Assembly (NCBI RefSeq): GCF_016920785.2
Contig: NW_024609881.1
Coordinates: 49,322,710-49,386,709 of the forward strand
Direction of reading: 5' to 3'
Length of the DNA stretch: 64,000 bases
DNA from: Ixodes scapularis
Lineage: Eukaryota; Arthropoda; Arachnida; Ixodida; Ixodidae
Part shown: positions 53,341 through 64,000 of the stretch, in pieces
Layout of the letters: every line of letters starts with the position of its first letter
Numbering within the stretch: position 1 is the stretch's first letter
Notes under the pieces: generated by a model
Databases searched by the model: none
What the model was told of the DNA's origin: nothing
The model's input: only the letters and a program-made list of their open reading frames with translations
Translations under genes and position numbers: made by a program

Positions 53341-54206
53341 GTGGGGAGGGTGGGGGGAGGCGGCTGGGTTGTACATGCTCTCCAGGGACACAAGCGCCGT
53401 CCAAATCCGATATTAAAGTTCCCGCGTACTACCGAGCAGCCAATCCGGCGTGAGCGCCGTGGCTAGGGATCGTTGCTAGGGTGTCCTTCTTTCCCTCTAG
53501 CCGCGTTGGGGCCCAGGCGATCGGATGTACGCCGCAGGTACGATGTTCATCCAGATTGAAACGTGCAGGGGGCATTGAACTAAAGAACTCTTGGTTCTCC
53601 AGCGTTGCAGCCACACTTACTACAAAACACACATGTCCCGGTGACTTCTAGCGTTACATGCCATAATTTAACATAACGTAACGTAACGTAGAAGAAAGGG
53701 GTCTGTGTGAACGAGCCCGAACATAAGCACCAACAATCGAATGACTTTCCACCGAGGCAATGGGCACCGAACGTTTGATTGGTTCCGCTGGTTCTGCTCA
53801 TAGGGGGTGCTGATAGGCTAATAAAAGCCACCGAGCAGGCGCGTAACAAAATGGCGCCTAGCGTTCTAGGAAGCCTGTGTAATCATTTTGATATGGTAAC
53901 GCTGAAGGCAACAGAAAAAAACTGTCTTCGAATGTCACCTTTCCGTGGGGCTTGTGGACTGATTGATTAAGAACGTTGCCAGGAAGAGGATTAGATGTGC
54001 CCCAATTAATTTTCTTCAATTCCTTCGTAACAAAACTAGCGCTTGTGCATGATAGAGTAGGAGTCACTATAAAACTAGATAATCCCAAATCGTATTGGTA
54101 GCAGGGAAGGTATAAAAACATTCCAAATAAAATATTGAAACATCGTTATAAGAATTAGTCGTACATAATTCTGCTTCAATAACGAGTCAATCTGCTTTCA
54201 CTCCAG
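53341..54206. other. BTB intron, 3' end
   Basis: A G-rich tract lies at 53,337-53,365. Otherwise unremarkable up to the polypyrimidine tract and CTCCAG acceptor. Confidence 0.35.
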
Positions 54207-54873
54207 GTACCTCTACACCCAGGCCGCCAGCTTAATCAACATTCCGCAAGCGCTGCACACACGAACGGCTGCTGAAACCTTCCGGGTGTCGAAGCTCGTG
54301 GAAGCCTGCGACGCGTTCCTTGGAACGTCAATGCAGCCAGCCGACGTCTGCTACGTCTTGGAGTACACGATAGCGAAGGGAAGCACCAAGACCTTGGACG
54401 GTCTCATCGACAAGCATCTGAAAGAGAACGCTGAACAGGTATTAAAGTGCAAGGAGTTCATCGCCGCATCCCAGGAAACCGTCCTGAAAATATTGAAGAA
54501 CCCGTGCTTGAGGATAAGAGAATACGACGTCATCGAGGCTGTTTACTCGTGGGCGACGGTGCACTGCGCGCAAGCGAGCGACGAGACTCCGATCACCGCA
54601 TTGCGAAGGACCGTTAGACCGTTCCTGCCGGAGCTTCGGTTGCTCTCATTGACTCCTCTGGAGTTCGTGGAGGGCCCGTCTTGCTGGCAGATCCTGACAA
54701 AGCGCGACACCCTGGATGTTCTCAGCAACATCATTAAACCCGGATCAGAGAGGTTGCCCGAAGGCATTTGCGCGAACAGGGAACGGCGAACGAACTCTTG
54801 CGGCCGCCCTGGACTGCCGGCCCTAGCAGCGCCGCGCGCCCTCAGTTTCGGCGCCCCTCACTATGGTAAATGA
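54207..54873 (+). CDS. BTB-BACK protein, exon 2 (BTB end and BACK domain)
   Basis: Joins exon 1 in phase at Arg85 and continues YLYTQAASLI (last BTB helices), AAETFRVSKLVEACDAFLGT (BTB-BACK linker), then the BACK domain (FIAASQETVLKILKNPCLRI, EYDVIEAVYSWATVHC, RTVRPFLPELRLLSLTPLEF) to about residue 270. The end SERLPEGICANRERR is followed by a Pro/Ala/Arg-rich tail and TGA (54,871). A good donor, TATG|GTAAAT, sits at 54,866, so the tail may be read-through of an intron and the usual PHR domain may lie on exons beyond 54.9 kb. BACK domains position substrate-binding domains in cullin-3 ligases. No lesions seen. Confidence 0.8.
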
Positions 54874-55826
54874 CAGCTTTAGAGGCGCACGGCGTGGCGA
54901 GTCCAGAGATTCTTGTTATCGACGACAGTGAGATTTCGCCATTAGTCGATAAGAACGTCTATGAACTGACCACGAAGCACGTGAAAGAAGATGTTCACGC
55001 CCCCCCTTTCTTTTTTTAAGTTTCCATTGACTAGAACAGCGTTTAAATGAATGCCAACCCATAAAGTCGTCGTACCGCTGGCAATGCATCATACAAAAGA
55101 GTCTGAGGCGTGTGTTTTATTGAAGATCTTTACTGACGGTATTCTTCATTGACGGTCTTACACCGGTCATACAAACACTGTCTGCGTACATGTTTGAAGC
55201 AAACGTGGGTATAAAAGAAGCGTGCTTGGAACGCTCGCGAGGGTTTCCCGGAAATAATTCGGTCGCTCATGTCCATAGCGAACGCCGCGCCTTTTTGTAG
55301 GATTTACGAGCAGTTTGGCTGAGCCGCACTCGCATTGCTATAATGCGCAGATTCGTGCCTATCTCAAATGATACTGTATTCCTATTACGTTTGGAAGTAA
55401 TTTTGGTGCTTTGAAGATACATATGCTCGTGAATATTTGCTACTCCATCTCAATTAGATTTTTTGGTATCTCGTACGTGTTTTTTACATACAGTTTTCGA
55501 TTTTTACAAAACAAAATTGTCTCGGGACGATTTTAAGGGAAGAGTAATAATCCTCACATCCTTAGCGAAGAGTTGAACCGATCGCCAACTTGATGCGGGA
55601 ATGACCGAACGAAGAACCAGAACCCAAGATGCAGACTCAAAATGAAAACAGAACAACCAATGAAAATATATAAAGATTGACATTAAAAAAAACAATTTTC
55701 TTTTAGGTTTGACTTTGATACGGTAAGAACCGCGATGGCCCGAATCTTTTATGAGCATAGCGATTGCAACGAGACTGAAAATAAGATACGAGCACGATTA
55801 GTTCTCAAAATACCACTACTGCTACG
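54874..55826. other. 3' of BTB exon 2, no further exon recognised
   Basis: A 49-codon frame from ATG 54,870 (MTALEAHGVASPEILVIDD on) is open to a poly-T run but is not in phase with the exon; it is noted only as a possible alternative end. The remainder is AT-rich. Confidence 0.3.
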
Positions 55827-58800
55827 TACTACTACTACTACTACTGCTACTACTGCTAATAATAATAATTGTAGTCCACATATGTTCAATAGCACTGTAC
55901 AAACGCGGGTTTGTCCAAGCCAAGGGAGGCTTGTGCGACAGGACCATGCAAGTGTGAACAGCGAAAGTTCTCTAAACTAGAAAAAGCAAAAAAAGAACAC
56001 TTCATAAAACGAAACAGTACAGAGTGAACACGAAATGCTAGATTCTGGAAGTCACCAACATTTTTGTTTTTCAATTTTATGGGCAGTACACTCAAAGACA
56101 CAATCGAATAATTTATTGAAGACAGATGGAACATAATGACAGCGAATTCTTTTACCGTAGCGAGTTACACAACGGGGAATGACAAAACGGGGCGTGTGCC
56201 GGAGATCCTTGTTAGGAACGAAGGGGTGTTTGAAACCATTGTTCCAAAGAGGCGTAACTCCACTGTTTCCGCAAACAGGGAAATGGAAATTGGGCATTCG
56301 CAAACATTCCAAGATATTCATATCAGCTGAAAAGTCAAAGTGATACCCCACACTCCTTAACAATCCCTTCAAAATACGATCAATTTTTGTTTGTCACGAT
56401 TTTTCACAATTGCCAAACAGTGTGATTCCATACCTCAATAAACTGTACCCAAGGGCATGTGCAACAGACTTCCTTACAGAAAACGGCATAAACACTTTGC
56501 TATGGTAAAGTAGGCAGCTAGCGCTTCGCAGCTTACCAGAAACATCCGATAAATGGGAATTAATTGTCATATCCGAATAAAAAAACACTCCCAAATAATT
56601 TACCGTATTAACATATTCAAGCGAGGAAGAAACAGAATTCACGCAGCTCCGTTTGTGTAATATAACTGGCAAGTTAACGTTCGTCTTTTTTACTGGATTC
56701 ATAAAACATACCAGTTTTGTTTTGGACATATTGACCGCAAATAAATTTTCATCAAACCAGTTTAATAATTTCTTCGCGTCGTGCTCTAATAGACGTACTG
56801 CACTATCATAATTCAGATGACGAGCGATGACTACCGTATCGTCGGCATATTGGAGAATGCTGCAATTGGATACTGCGGCTCAATGATCATTGACATAAAG
56901 ATTAAAAAGCAAAGGCGACAGAACCGAGCTCTGGGAAACGCTGGCTTTTATTTCTGCGCGTGCACTTTTAAAACCGCAAACAGATAGACTTGAAAACGCT
57001 CTAAACATTTTTTTTCAAGGATAGCAAAAAATGGTCCGCGCGGAAACCAAAACGATACATTTTGCGGAGGGGCAACTCGTGACTGACAGTGTCGAATGCC
57101 TTCGCTATGTTTAGAAAAAGCGCACAAGCAAATATATTATTTTTGAAGGCGCCATAAATGAGGTCAGTAAAATCCTCCAGCAACGGCTGAGTGCCCATGC
57201 CGGCAACAAAGCCATACTGGCTGTGTAACAACATATATCTATCAATAAAACCATTGATCACGATGAACAAATGTTTTTCTAATATTTCAGCGATGCATAT
57301 GACAAGATGGAAATAGGACGATAGGACTCGCGCTTATCTGGCGCGCCTCCCTTGAAAAGTGGCTTGACAAGTGCAGTTTTTAAGGCAGTAGGGATATTGC
57401 CAGACAGAAAAAAACGCATTTATCAAGGCCAACAAGACCTTTTTGACAAACTCCAAATTTCTAACTACATCGCCAACGCGAATGTCATCGATACCGGGTG
57501 TTTTATTTAGCTTTATGCTAAACAAAAGAGAGCGTAGCGCAAACATGTAAGAGGCGGTACAAAAGCCGAACCAGCTGCTCTGTCATCGCAACTTACACTG
57601 GCTGACGGCACATTGCGGTGTCTGGCAAACCCCGATGATGCCGCAAAATGCTCGTTGAAACGTTCGACGGTTGACTGCAATTCAGTGCCGACATGCTTTT
57701 GAAGTGAAGCAGAGACAGGTTTTAATTATAATGCCATTAAATGCAAAGGGGCAAGCGAGCTGGACAAGAATGACGAAAATAATCCCTGGACCTCTCCCGG
57801 GACCTCTCCGTCGGAGAGGTCCCGGGTTCGATACCCGGACCAGGCGGATTTTTTCGGTCGCTCACCAGTCACCTAGCTGTGTTTGGAGATTGGTGTTTGT
57901 CCTTTGTCCCTCGTTCCCCTTCTCCAGGGATTATTTTCGTCGGCAGAGACAGGTTGTCGGCCTGTGTGGCCTCCAAAAGTGTTAATTAATTCCCACATTT
58001 CTCGGGGATTAAATCTTGCGGAAAAAAATTTCCCCTAAAAGTAACGCCGTTTGGTAGAACAAATAACCGCATTGACACTATTCCTTGCGATTTTAAATTC
58101 AGTCCTTAGCTCCCCATTCTTGGGTGCTCGACGGGAACGTGCCCACAACGCTTCCTGGTTTTAATAGCCGCCATGATCTCAGTGTTAATCGATGTTTTAT
58201 CTGATCTGTGCTTGAAACGGACCTCCTTTTTTGAAGCAACAAGAAAGGGCTACCAAATTTTTACGAAAGTAGGGTACAAACTGTCTTCAGTGGAGCGAAG
58301 GATTTTGTCCCAGTCAAGAACCGCGACGAGTCTGTCAAGCATATTAGTATCTGTAATACATACACGTACGCAGTTGCTCCTGTGAATATTCTGTCAAAGC
58401 ATGACGTTGCAAGTGGCACCCACTAAAGTAATGATCGCCAAGTTTTTTTGGTAATGACCGCAAATTTTATCAAAATATCGGTAGCTGTAATGTTTAAATG
58501 ATCAATGCAGGAAATAACCAGTTCCCCAGACAGAATTTCCTCTCTTGTTGGGAGACTAATTGTACTTCACAATCCGTGCTCTCAGAAGAAAGTCAAATAA
58601 TCACAGGCAGTAGATGTAGTAGATTTGAACGTGTCAGTATTGACGTCTCCGAACAAACAGAGTTGCCCCTCAAAGCGCAATTCTTGACGAATTATTTTTA
58701 ATTTCGCTAGAAAAAAAGGAAGACCTGCCGATGGAGGCCTGTATATTGCCACTATATATAACAAAAAATCAGGGTGGATTGTTTTTATTGCTAATGATTC

Positions 58801-60021
58801 CGCATGCTGGAAGGATATGTTTGAGGCCGAAAAAAGCTACTTGTCCTTGATGTACCATTGCGATACTTCCTCCTCTGCTAGCGTCACGTGTTTTAAGAAC
58901 TGCTTTATAATCATATAACATAAACTGATTAGTTTGAAAAGAACTGACACCAATCACGGTGAGAACAAAATTATCAATGGATGGTGTTAAACTATTTACC
59001 GCAACCTGAAACTCATTCCAATGTTTTCGCAGGCTCCGTATGTTGACATGAATCAGCGGTAAAGAATCAACCGACCTAGGCTCTAGCACCTGATTAGACG
59101 AAATACGATCCGGAACAGATCGAGAAACAAGTTGTCATTCTTTCCACAAGTTTACCGATATCCCTTACTGTACTAATACGTATGGCAGGCGACACTTCCT
59201 CTTTCCTTGCAAATATTTTAGCATTTTCGATCCATACAAATCGGAATCCAGACTCTTTGCCCTTCGATCTCGCAAACCAAAATATCTCCTTGTTCGCTGC
59301 GGTAAGATTATCATTGAAAAACAACCTCAGCTGGGGACCAGGATGGCTGAGTCTCATGAGTCTCCGTAACTGGCCACGAGCTGTCATCCAAACATTCTTG
59401 ATGGCTGGTGCAGCGAAAGTAATGTGAACCGTTGGAGACAAGTCATATCTTTTTGGAAGGCGATGAATTGCAAGAATGTCTGATGACTGAACCAATGAAA
59501 GATTTAGCTTCACGGAGAGATCTTCTATGACCTTAATCAAATCCCCTCCCTGGACGAAAGAGAGGCCGCGCGCTTCCATATTGCACCGGCGACTATATTG
59601 CTGCGACTCGTTTAGCTCCTGCTTTAGGCGCACGATTTCCTGAGATTGCTCCAGCATTGTAGCCCTGACGGAGCGACTTCGTTGTGCAGATTTTTTACAG
59701 ACTCTTCGTTTGTCATAGCCAAAGCTGCACAAACTCGTACTTTGCTCCAAAAGAGGCAACAGTGTTCTGACGTTCGCGGACAGTGCTACGTAGTTCTTCG
59801 ACTGCAGGTTGCAGAGCTAGCAATAGATCGACTTTTGCTGGCTGGGGCAGAAGAGTCTCCACGCTAGCTTTTTAAAGAAAGAAGATCATTTAGTGCGGCT
59901 CCAATGGGAGCCAACTGAGTATGTATACTAGGGACAGCAACACTAGCATCTGTGACTCTCCTCGGCTGGTTCTAACAGCCCTAGAGGAGTCAGCTACCAG
60001 AATGCTCTCACTTGCGCCAGA
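55827..60021 (-). mobile_element. CR1-like LINE, main body (ORF1 coiled coil, EN, RT, 3' UTR)
   Basis: On the minus strand from 60,021: ORF1 linker and coiled coil (LAPIGAALNDLLSLK, KASVETLLPQPAKVDLLLAL, then QEIVRLKQELNESQQYSRRC, 59,900-59,580) and the RNA-binding-like segment to about 59,110. ORF2 endonuclease follows (HVNIRSLRKHWNEF at 59,040; YIVAIYRPPS at 58,755; LCLFGDVNTD at 58,655), then RT (LNKTPGIDDI at 57,505; NIAKAFDTVS, motif A with Asp changed to Asn, 57,110; QYADDTVVIA, motif C intact, 56,850; VNYLGVFFYSD; RYGITLFG) and a C-terminus ending EKQKCW. The 3' UTR ends in (ATT)n(AGT)n at 55,827-55,870. Frameshifts and stops throughout. The 5' end continues at 61,777-61,960. Confidence 0.85.
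57781..57850 (+). mobile_element. tRNA-like fragment with perfect 15-bp-arm palindrome
   Basis: CCCGGGACCTCTCCG (57,796-57,810), spacer T, exact reverse complement (57,812-57,826), continuing into CCCGGGTTCGATACCCGG, which is a T-arm stem with a B box (GGTTCGATACC). No A box upstream. It is a SINE remnant inserted near the LINE RT region. Confidence 0.5.
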
Positions 60022-60029
60022 GCCGGAGC
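60022..60029. repeat. 8-bp target duplication, left
   Basis: GCCGGAGC, repeated at 61,769-61,776 on the other side of the TIR element. Confidence 0.8.
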
Positions 60030-61768
60030 CACGGTGTAGGAAGGCTCTTTAGGTGTGGAGACTCCTCTCCTCGCCCCGTCGCAACGGCGAACACATCAGG
60101 TCCCCTCCTTTCCTATGTTTTCTCCGCCTGCCCCTAGAGGGCGCCAAAACGTTCAGGCTGTCCGGACGCCGGCCCTCCGCCGGACCGTGGGCTAAGTCAG
60201 CCATTGCTTACGCCGCCTCTAATTGTTTCCAACTTTTTTAAGTTTTTTTTTTTTTTAATGGTGAACCGAGCATAAAAGATATATAAAAACCAAAGATCCA
60301 AAGCCAAACATTTGAATGAATGCGCCGACTGCTCTCCAGCCTGGGGAAACGTAAACATTTTAGAAAGGGAAAACATCGAGATGAAAATATTAGTAAAAGA
60401 GACGATCAGGATAAAGACGTCTGACGAATGGATCAGTCACATGCTCGGTCGTTGTTCTCTACAAATTGAAGGAGCCTCGTAGGGGATTGTCTTGCATGCG
60501 GTAGACGCAGACACAACAGTCTGCCCATCTGTTCAGGGTCGGATTCTGTCTGGCGTTCTCGTGGAATGCAGACGCCTCCATGGAAGGAAGACGCTTCTCC
60601 GGTTTCGGTCGAACGTGCAGAAGGGTTCGGATCGCATGAGAATGCGACAGGACTGCAAAGAAAAAAAACGAGATGCAAAGAAGCAGTCTCGAGAAAAGAA
60701 GAAAGAGTCCCGACTGTGCGACTCGTAATGTCGAAAAGAACTCCAAAAGCAGCCATAGAGTGTGCCATACATTGAGCAATGTTTTAACCGCGGTTTTTTA
60801 CAGCGTTTTTTACAGGGATTCTTTTAAAGTTTGTGATAATAATAGTATTATACTTATATCAGAAATGCCATTAATAAAACCGGTTTGATTTACTGGACGA
60901 GTGTGGTTACTATAATCTTTTGCTGCAATCTGCTACATGCAAATGTAAGTGTAGTAACAAAGTGAACCTTTCAAAGAATTCTGGTTTCATTAACGTCTGC
61001 GTGCAAAATGTGTAACTTGGCGCAAATTCGACCAGCAGTTCAATTTAGCAGGACTCAAAGGCTGCCTTAAAATGTAAAAGAATAATCGCGTTAGCTGCCC
61101 CACAAGTTGAAGAAAAAAATTGTATTTTAGTTGTCCAGTCAAATCAACGGTAATTTGCCAACCCGATATATATATATATTTTTAGAAAAGTCATGTGAAC
61201 GGTGCTTAAAGCAATTCAGTTCCTTATTATCCCTTAACAAGGTTTGTGTTAATCATTCTTTATTTTTGTGAATTTTTTTTCTTTCGGTCGCACTCAAGTT
61301 ATCGTTTACCTCCGCTACAATCAGAGTTTATTCATTTTACAAACGCTTCCCGACGTTACTATTGCTCTACTGAGGAAACAAACGACGGAATGTAAGCTAG
61401 GCTAGAAATTATCTACAGGAGAGGGATATTTCTTTTTCACTCGTAGACCGCTGCGTCGGCTCGTATTAGGGAGTTACTCTTGTTTGTCCTCATCCATTTT
61501 TTGGGTTATTAAAACTTCAGTGTACTGAGAGAGATGATAGTTGAATGGCCCCACCTACATACGACATCGTACGCGAACCCGTAGCCACCAGAAAGCAAGC
61601 TGCATGCCGAGCAGGCAGCTAGCACAGGCGGCCCGGTGCGCTGCCGGATGGCCTCAAACTTACGGCGCCATCTGGGGGTGGCTCCGTGAAGCCAAGCGCG
61701 CGGGGTGTCATTACCTGGTCGCGGCGGAGAGCGGAGTCTCTACACCTAAAGAGCCTTCCTACACCGTG
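60030..61768. mobile_element. Non-autonomous TIR transposon (hAT- or P-like) in LINE ORF1
   Basis: The left end CACGGTGTAGGAAGGCTC, TTTAGGTGT and GAGACTC is mirrored at the right end (61,733-61,768), giving TIRs of about 35 bp with one visible difference. The flanking 8-bp duplication GCCGGAGC fits hAT or P superfamilies. The 1.74-kb interior has no transposase-like frame. It contains a poly-T run (60,243-60,258), CTAGAGGGCGCC near 60,133 and AT-rich DNA. Removing it and one target copy restores the LINE ORF1 frame from RSGELRSG to ASESILVADS. Confidence 0.75.
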
Positions 61769-61776
61769 GCCGGAGC
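61769..61776. repeat. 8-bp target duplication, right
   Basis: GCCGGAGC; partner of 60,022-60,029. Confidence 0.8.
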
Positions 61777-61960
61777 GAAGCTCCCCGGAACGGCAAGTGG
61801 GGCATTTCCAGCTTTCTCTCCTGGACACGCCCATTCCAGAAAATGTACATTCTGCGACCCCGGAGCATGCCTTACTAAGGTGATAACCGTTCTGACAGGC
61901 CGCACAGGTTAAGAACCTACCATCGGATGGCAGTGGCTGAGAGCACATAATCCAATCCAT
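61777..61960 (-). mobile_element. CR1-like LINE ORF1 start with PHD finger
   Basis: Minus-strand ATG 61,960 begins MDWIMCSQPLPSDGRFLTCA and forms a PHD-type zinc finger: Cys6, Cys19, Cys22, His27, Cys32, then Trp51 with Cys53 and Cys56 (SWKCPTCRSG). One Cys of the first pair is missing. PHD fingers at the N-terminus of ORF1 are a known property of CR1-like retrotransposons, which links this piece to the main body at 55.8-60.0 kb. Confidence 0.75.
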
Positions 61961-62354
61961 GGGAGCTATCAGATAACAGTGTTAGACGCTCTCACTGTGC
62001 AGTCGGCGGCAGAGGTAAAACAAGTAAAAGGTATACCACCACCACCACAACCACCACCACCCACCACCAGTACTACTCTTACTATTACTACTAAATCAAT
62101 CAATCCATCTGTGTTTATAATAGTGTCCAGGAACAATCGATCGGTCCTAGTGCTGACACTTAAAAAAACTATAAAAAAACGCACTCATGCATACAAAAAT
62201 ACGCACGAGTGCAGAAGGGGAACGTAGTTTACCAGTCTGAGGATCAAAATATCAGCAAGTACGTAAATACACTCAAATCAACAAGGGAAATCAAAAGCAC
62301 AAAACAGAGACATCACCAGAATAGCTAGGTTCGACATTTGAGAAAAGGTACATG
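61961..62354. other. LINE 5' flank with (ACC)n
   Basis: An ACC/CCA-rich run lies at about 62,034-62,068 followed by ACT repeats. Probably LINE 5' UTR or flanking DNA; no gene. Confidence 0.4.
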
Positions 62355-62520
62355 GAAGCAGTGTTAGACAAAATACTCGATAAAAGTATTTAAGATAAGT
62401 TACTAAATACCAGCATCATAAAGTATTTAAAATACTACTCAAGTTACTTTCACTGTAAAGTATCTTGAGTAGAACACAAATACTTCGAAATGTATTTCAG
62501 TTACTTTTGAAGATACTTCC
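62355..62520. repeat. AAGTATTTTAAATACTT-type palindromic patch
   Basis: Words AAAATACTCGATAAAAGTATT, TTACTAAATACCAG, AAAGTATTTAAAATACTAC and CAAATACTTCGAAATGTATT run in both orientations over 150 bp. The architecture is that of the GTAACGGATTAC patches but with a different core word. Confidence 0.55.
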
Positions 62521-62980
62521 GCATTGCTTAATCTGCATCGACGTCATTGACAACGACAATTCTGCAGCTACGCAAATCTGGGTTACCAGAATGGTTTATT
62601 TGCACGCAACGACACAAAACACATGAAAAAAGTATCGTAGGGCTATTTTATGCACTTCGACTATAAAGAGCAAAATATTGTCACGAATGATAAATGATGA
62701 GGCGGCGAATAACTGAAAAAAAACTAAACGTTTAATGGGGCGGACTGGTTTTCAAAATAAAGGAGAGAAAGGCTAGCGTCGCAGGCGTCGATGTCGGCGA
62801 AACAGCAGGATCGACCGCTGGTGCGAGACTGACTCCGGACCGCCACTCGGATCATCTTTTGTGCCCGCGTGGGTTTCTGGAACATTCGGCGTAGAAAGTT
62901 CGGCGCGTAGAACATTCGTAACTCGATCAGACAACATAATTCTCGAACGTACCAGAATGTAAAGTTGAAGGAATAAATAA
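62521..62980. other. No gene recognised
   Basis: Mixed sequence leading into a tRNA-like fragment. No domain or array. Confidence 0.3.
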
Positions 62981-63075
62981 AAAAGAAGCTCGCTTTCTGG
63001 TATCGAACCCGGAACCTCCGCGCGAGAGACTCCGCGCGAGATCCAAGCGCGGTAACCTTTCGGTTACGCTGGGCA
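62981..63075 (-). mobile_element. tRNA-derived SINE-like fragment (minus strand)
   Basis: On the minus strand CCCAGCGTAACCGAAAGGTT ... TTCCGGGTTCGATACCAGAA, with B box GGTTCGATACC and an internal CGCGCGGAGTCTCTCGCGCG duplication. It has no clean acceptor stem, so it is not a functional tRNA. Confidence 0.45.
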
Positions 63076-64000
63076 ACCCACGTGGCAATATCACTGATAG
63101 ACGTTACAAAACATTTCTGGGAAAACAAGAAAGAAGTCGCTTTAGCGACTGCGGAGATCAGACCGCGGCGCCCCAAGCGGTTAACTTTAGAACTAGATGG
63201 ATGGGGGCAACAAATAGAATGGCTCAGCGCTCGGTTGACTTAACCGAACGCAACGTCAGCGTTCGGCTGGAGTTCGTGTTCTCTGGTGAGGGGGAGGAGG
63301 GGCTCTTTTGTTACCACTCCGGCCTGCATGAACAATGCATCATGCACCCTGCCCAGCTCAGCACAGAAGCCCAGGTGGGTTAAGTTCGCATCCTCTGACG
63401 ACTGGTTTCGGGGAAGATCCGGCCCTTAACGTCACTTCACTAATTGTTGGTATTTTTTTTATTACACTATGCCCCGCGCTCTATTAAAAAAAGATGACAC
63501 GAACATACGCACAAGGGCATGTTCGTGTCCGAACATGCCTGTGAGCATGTGCATAGGCTTTGCGTTGGGTAAACACCAAGGTGTGGGGGTGACAAACGGG
63601 TCAGAGCGCTTCGCCAATAGTGACATCGATCAATATCGCATGCTGCGGCGAACCTTAGACGCATCGTTTTAATACAATCCATATTCCCTATACAGGAACT
63701 TCACTATAAACGAACTTGGAACACGGATATGAGTTAATGGATAACAAGGAGAACCCACGTAATAGCCACGGCAGTGGTAGCACCTTCTTCAAGTATGTTG
63801 CGTTCAGAAAGGCACTCAGCGTTGGGGGGCGTTTTGTTGGTATTTTGAGAGGTTGTCCAGCTCGCTGTTTGTTCCCTGTACTGTTCTCTGCTTATCAATG
63901 TTCCCGTGCAGACAGTGTTCGCGACAGCAATAAATGCCGGACTGTCAACACACACACAAAAAAAACCTCGGCGTTTTGCTTTATAGCGTCCTCAAATATA
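63076..64000. other. No gene recognised; small hairpins
   Basis: Perfect short inverted pairs: CCGAACGC/GCGTTCGG near 63,242-63,265 and GACACGAACAT/ATGTTCGTGTC at 63,496-63,529. A CACACACA-A run lies at 63,948-63,966. No open frame shows a domain. Confidence 0.35.

Larger units (their letters stand above)
40202..54206 (+). other. 14-kb intron of the BTB gene, filled with transposons
   Basis: The intron begins GTAAGG and ends CTTTCACTCCAG. Within it lie a truncated CR1-like LINE, an L1/Tx1-like LINE, a Penelope-like element nested in it, SINE-like pieces and palindromic patches. The parts from 40,202 to 41,440 (C run at 40,317-40,328, pyrimidine tract 40,975-41,060) and from 41,660 to 42,490 show nothing recognisable. 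Confidence 0.65.

Noticed and set aside
54870..55019. Small 49-residue plus-strand frame after BTB exon 2
   Set aside because: Wrong phase to continue the exon and runs into poly-T; no evidence beyond being open.
60433..60779. Hydrophobic minus-strand frame suggesting a membrane protein
   Set aside because: It lies inside a non-autonomous TIR element; the hydrophobicity comes from T-rich sequence complementary to A-rich stretches.
61541..61912. 123-residue plus-strand frame
   Set aside because: Antisense to the LINE ORF1 PHD finger and the TIR of the inserted transposon.

Overview
The window looks like arthropod nuclear DNA. The best guess is a hard-tick genome: it is AT-rich and intron-rich, full of decayed CR1-like and L1/Tx1-like non-LTR retrotransposons, a Penelope-like element and dense foldback/MITE DNA transposons, and the protein fragments resemble tick families as I remember them. 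The taxonomic call is inference. No prokaryotic signal, functional tRNA/rRNA or CRISPR was seen.

Host genes are few and split by long introns. A BTB-BACK gene on + has exon 1 at 39,948-40,201 and exon 2 at 54,207-54,873, separated by a 14-kb intron crowded with transposons. A short-chain dehydrogenase/reductase (SDR) lies on - (exons 15,707-15,557, 7,206-7,016, 5,220-4,821). Its first two exons are clean, but its last exon has a stop, a frameshift and an out-of-frame acceptor, so it is called a pseudogene. Smaller candidates are a THAP exon remnant (3,057), a BED-finger exon (12,428), a signal-peptide exon plus a short 3' exon inside a foldback element (9,369-8,518, -), an acidic two-exon candidate (36,160) and a 48-residue secreted peptide (38,517).

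Layout: 0-3 kb, palindromic low-complexity DNA and two MITEs. 3-16 kb, THAP remnant, SDR locus, and the 8.09-10.85 kb foldback element with CTGGT arms. 16-30 kb, foldback and MITE territory, including a foldback element nested in another at 18.7-22.6 kb. 31-33.5 kb, a LINE remnant on -. 34-39 kb, foldback DNA and small gene candidates. 40-54 kb, the BTB intron: a truncated CR1-like LINE, then an L1/Tx1-like LINE whose ORF1 is interrupted by a Penelope-like element. 55.8-62 kb, a near full-length decayed CR1-like LINE on -, split by a TIR transposon with an 8-bp target duplication.

The most unusual signal is a set of short, near-perfect palindromes. Three are directly adjacent pairs (A-A'-B'-B; 34.6, 42.5 and 47.1 kb), and in two places comparison with a known counterpart shows the palindrome replaced deleted sequence. 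This looks like inverted-copy repair or hairpin-end opening at DNA breaks. Retroelement genes here are broken; nothing suggests an intact autonomous element.
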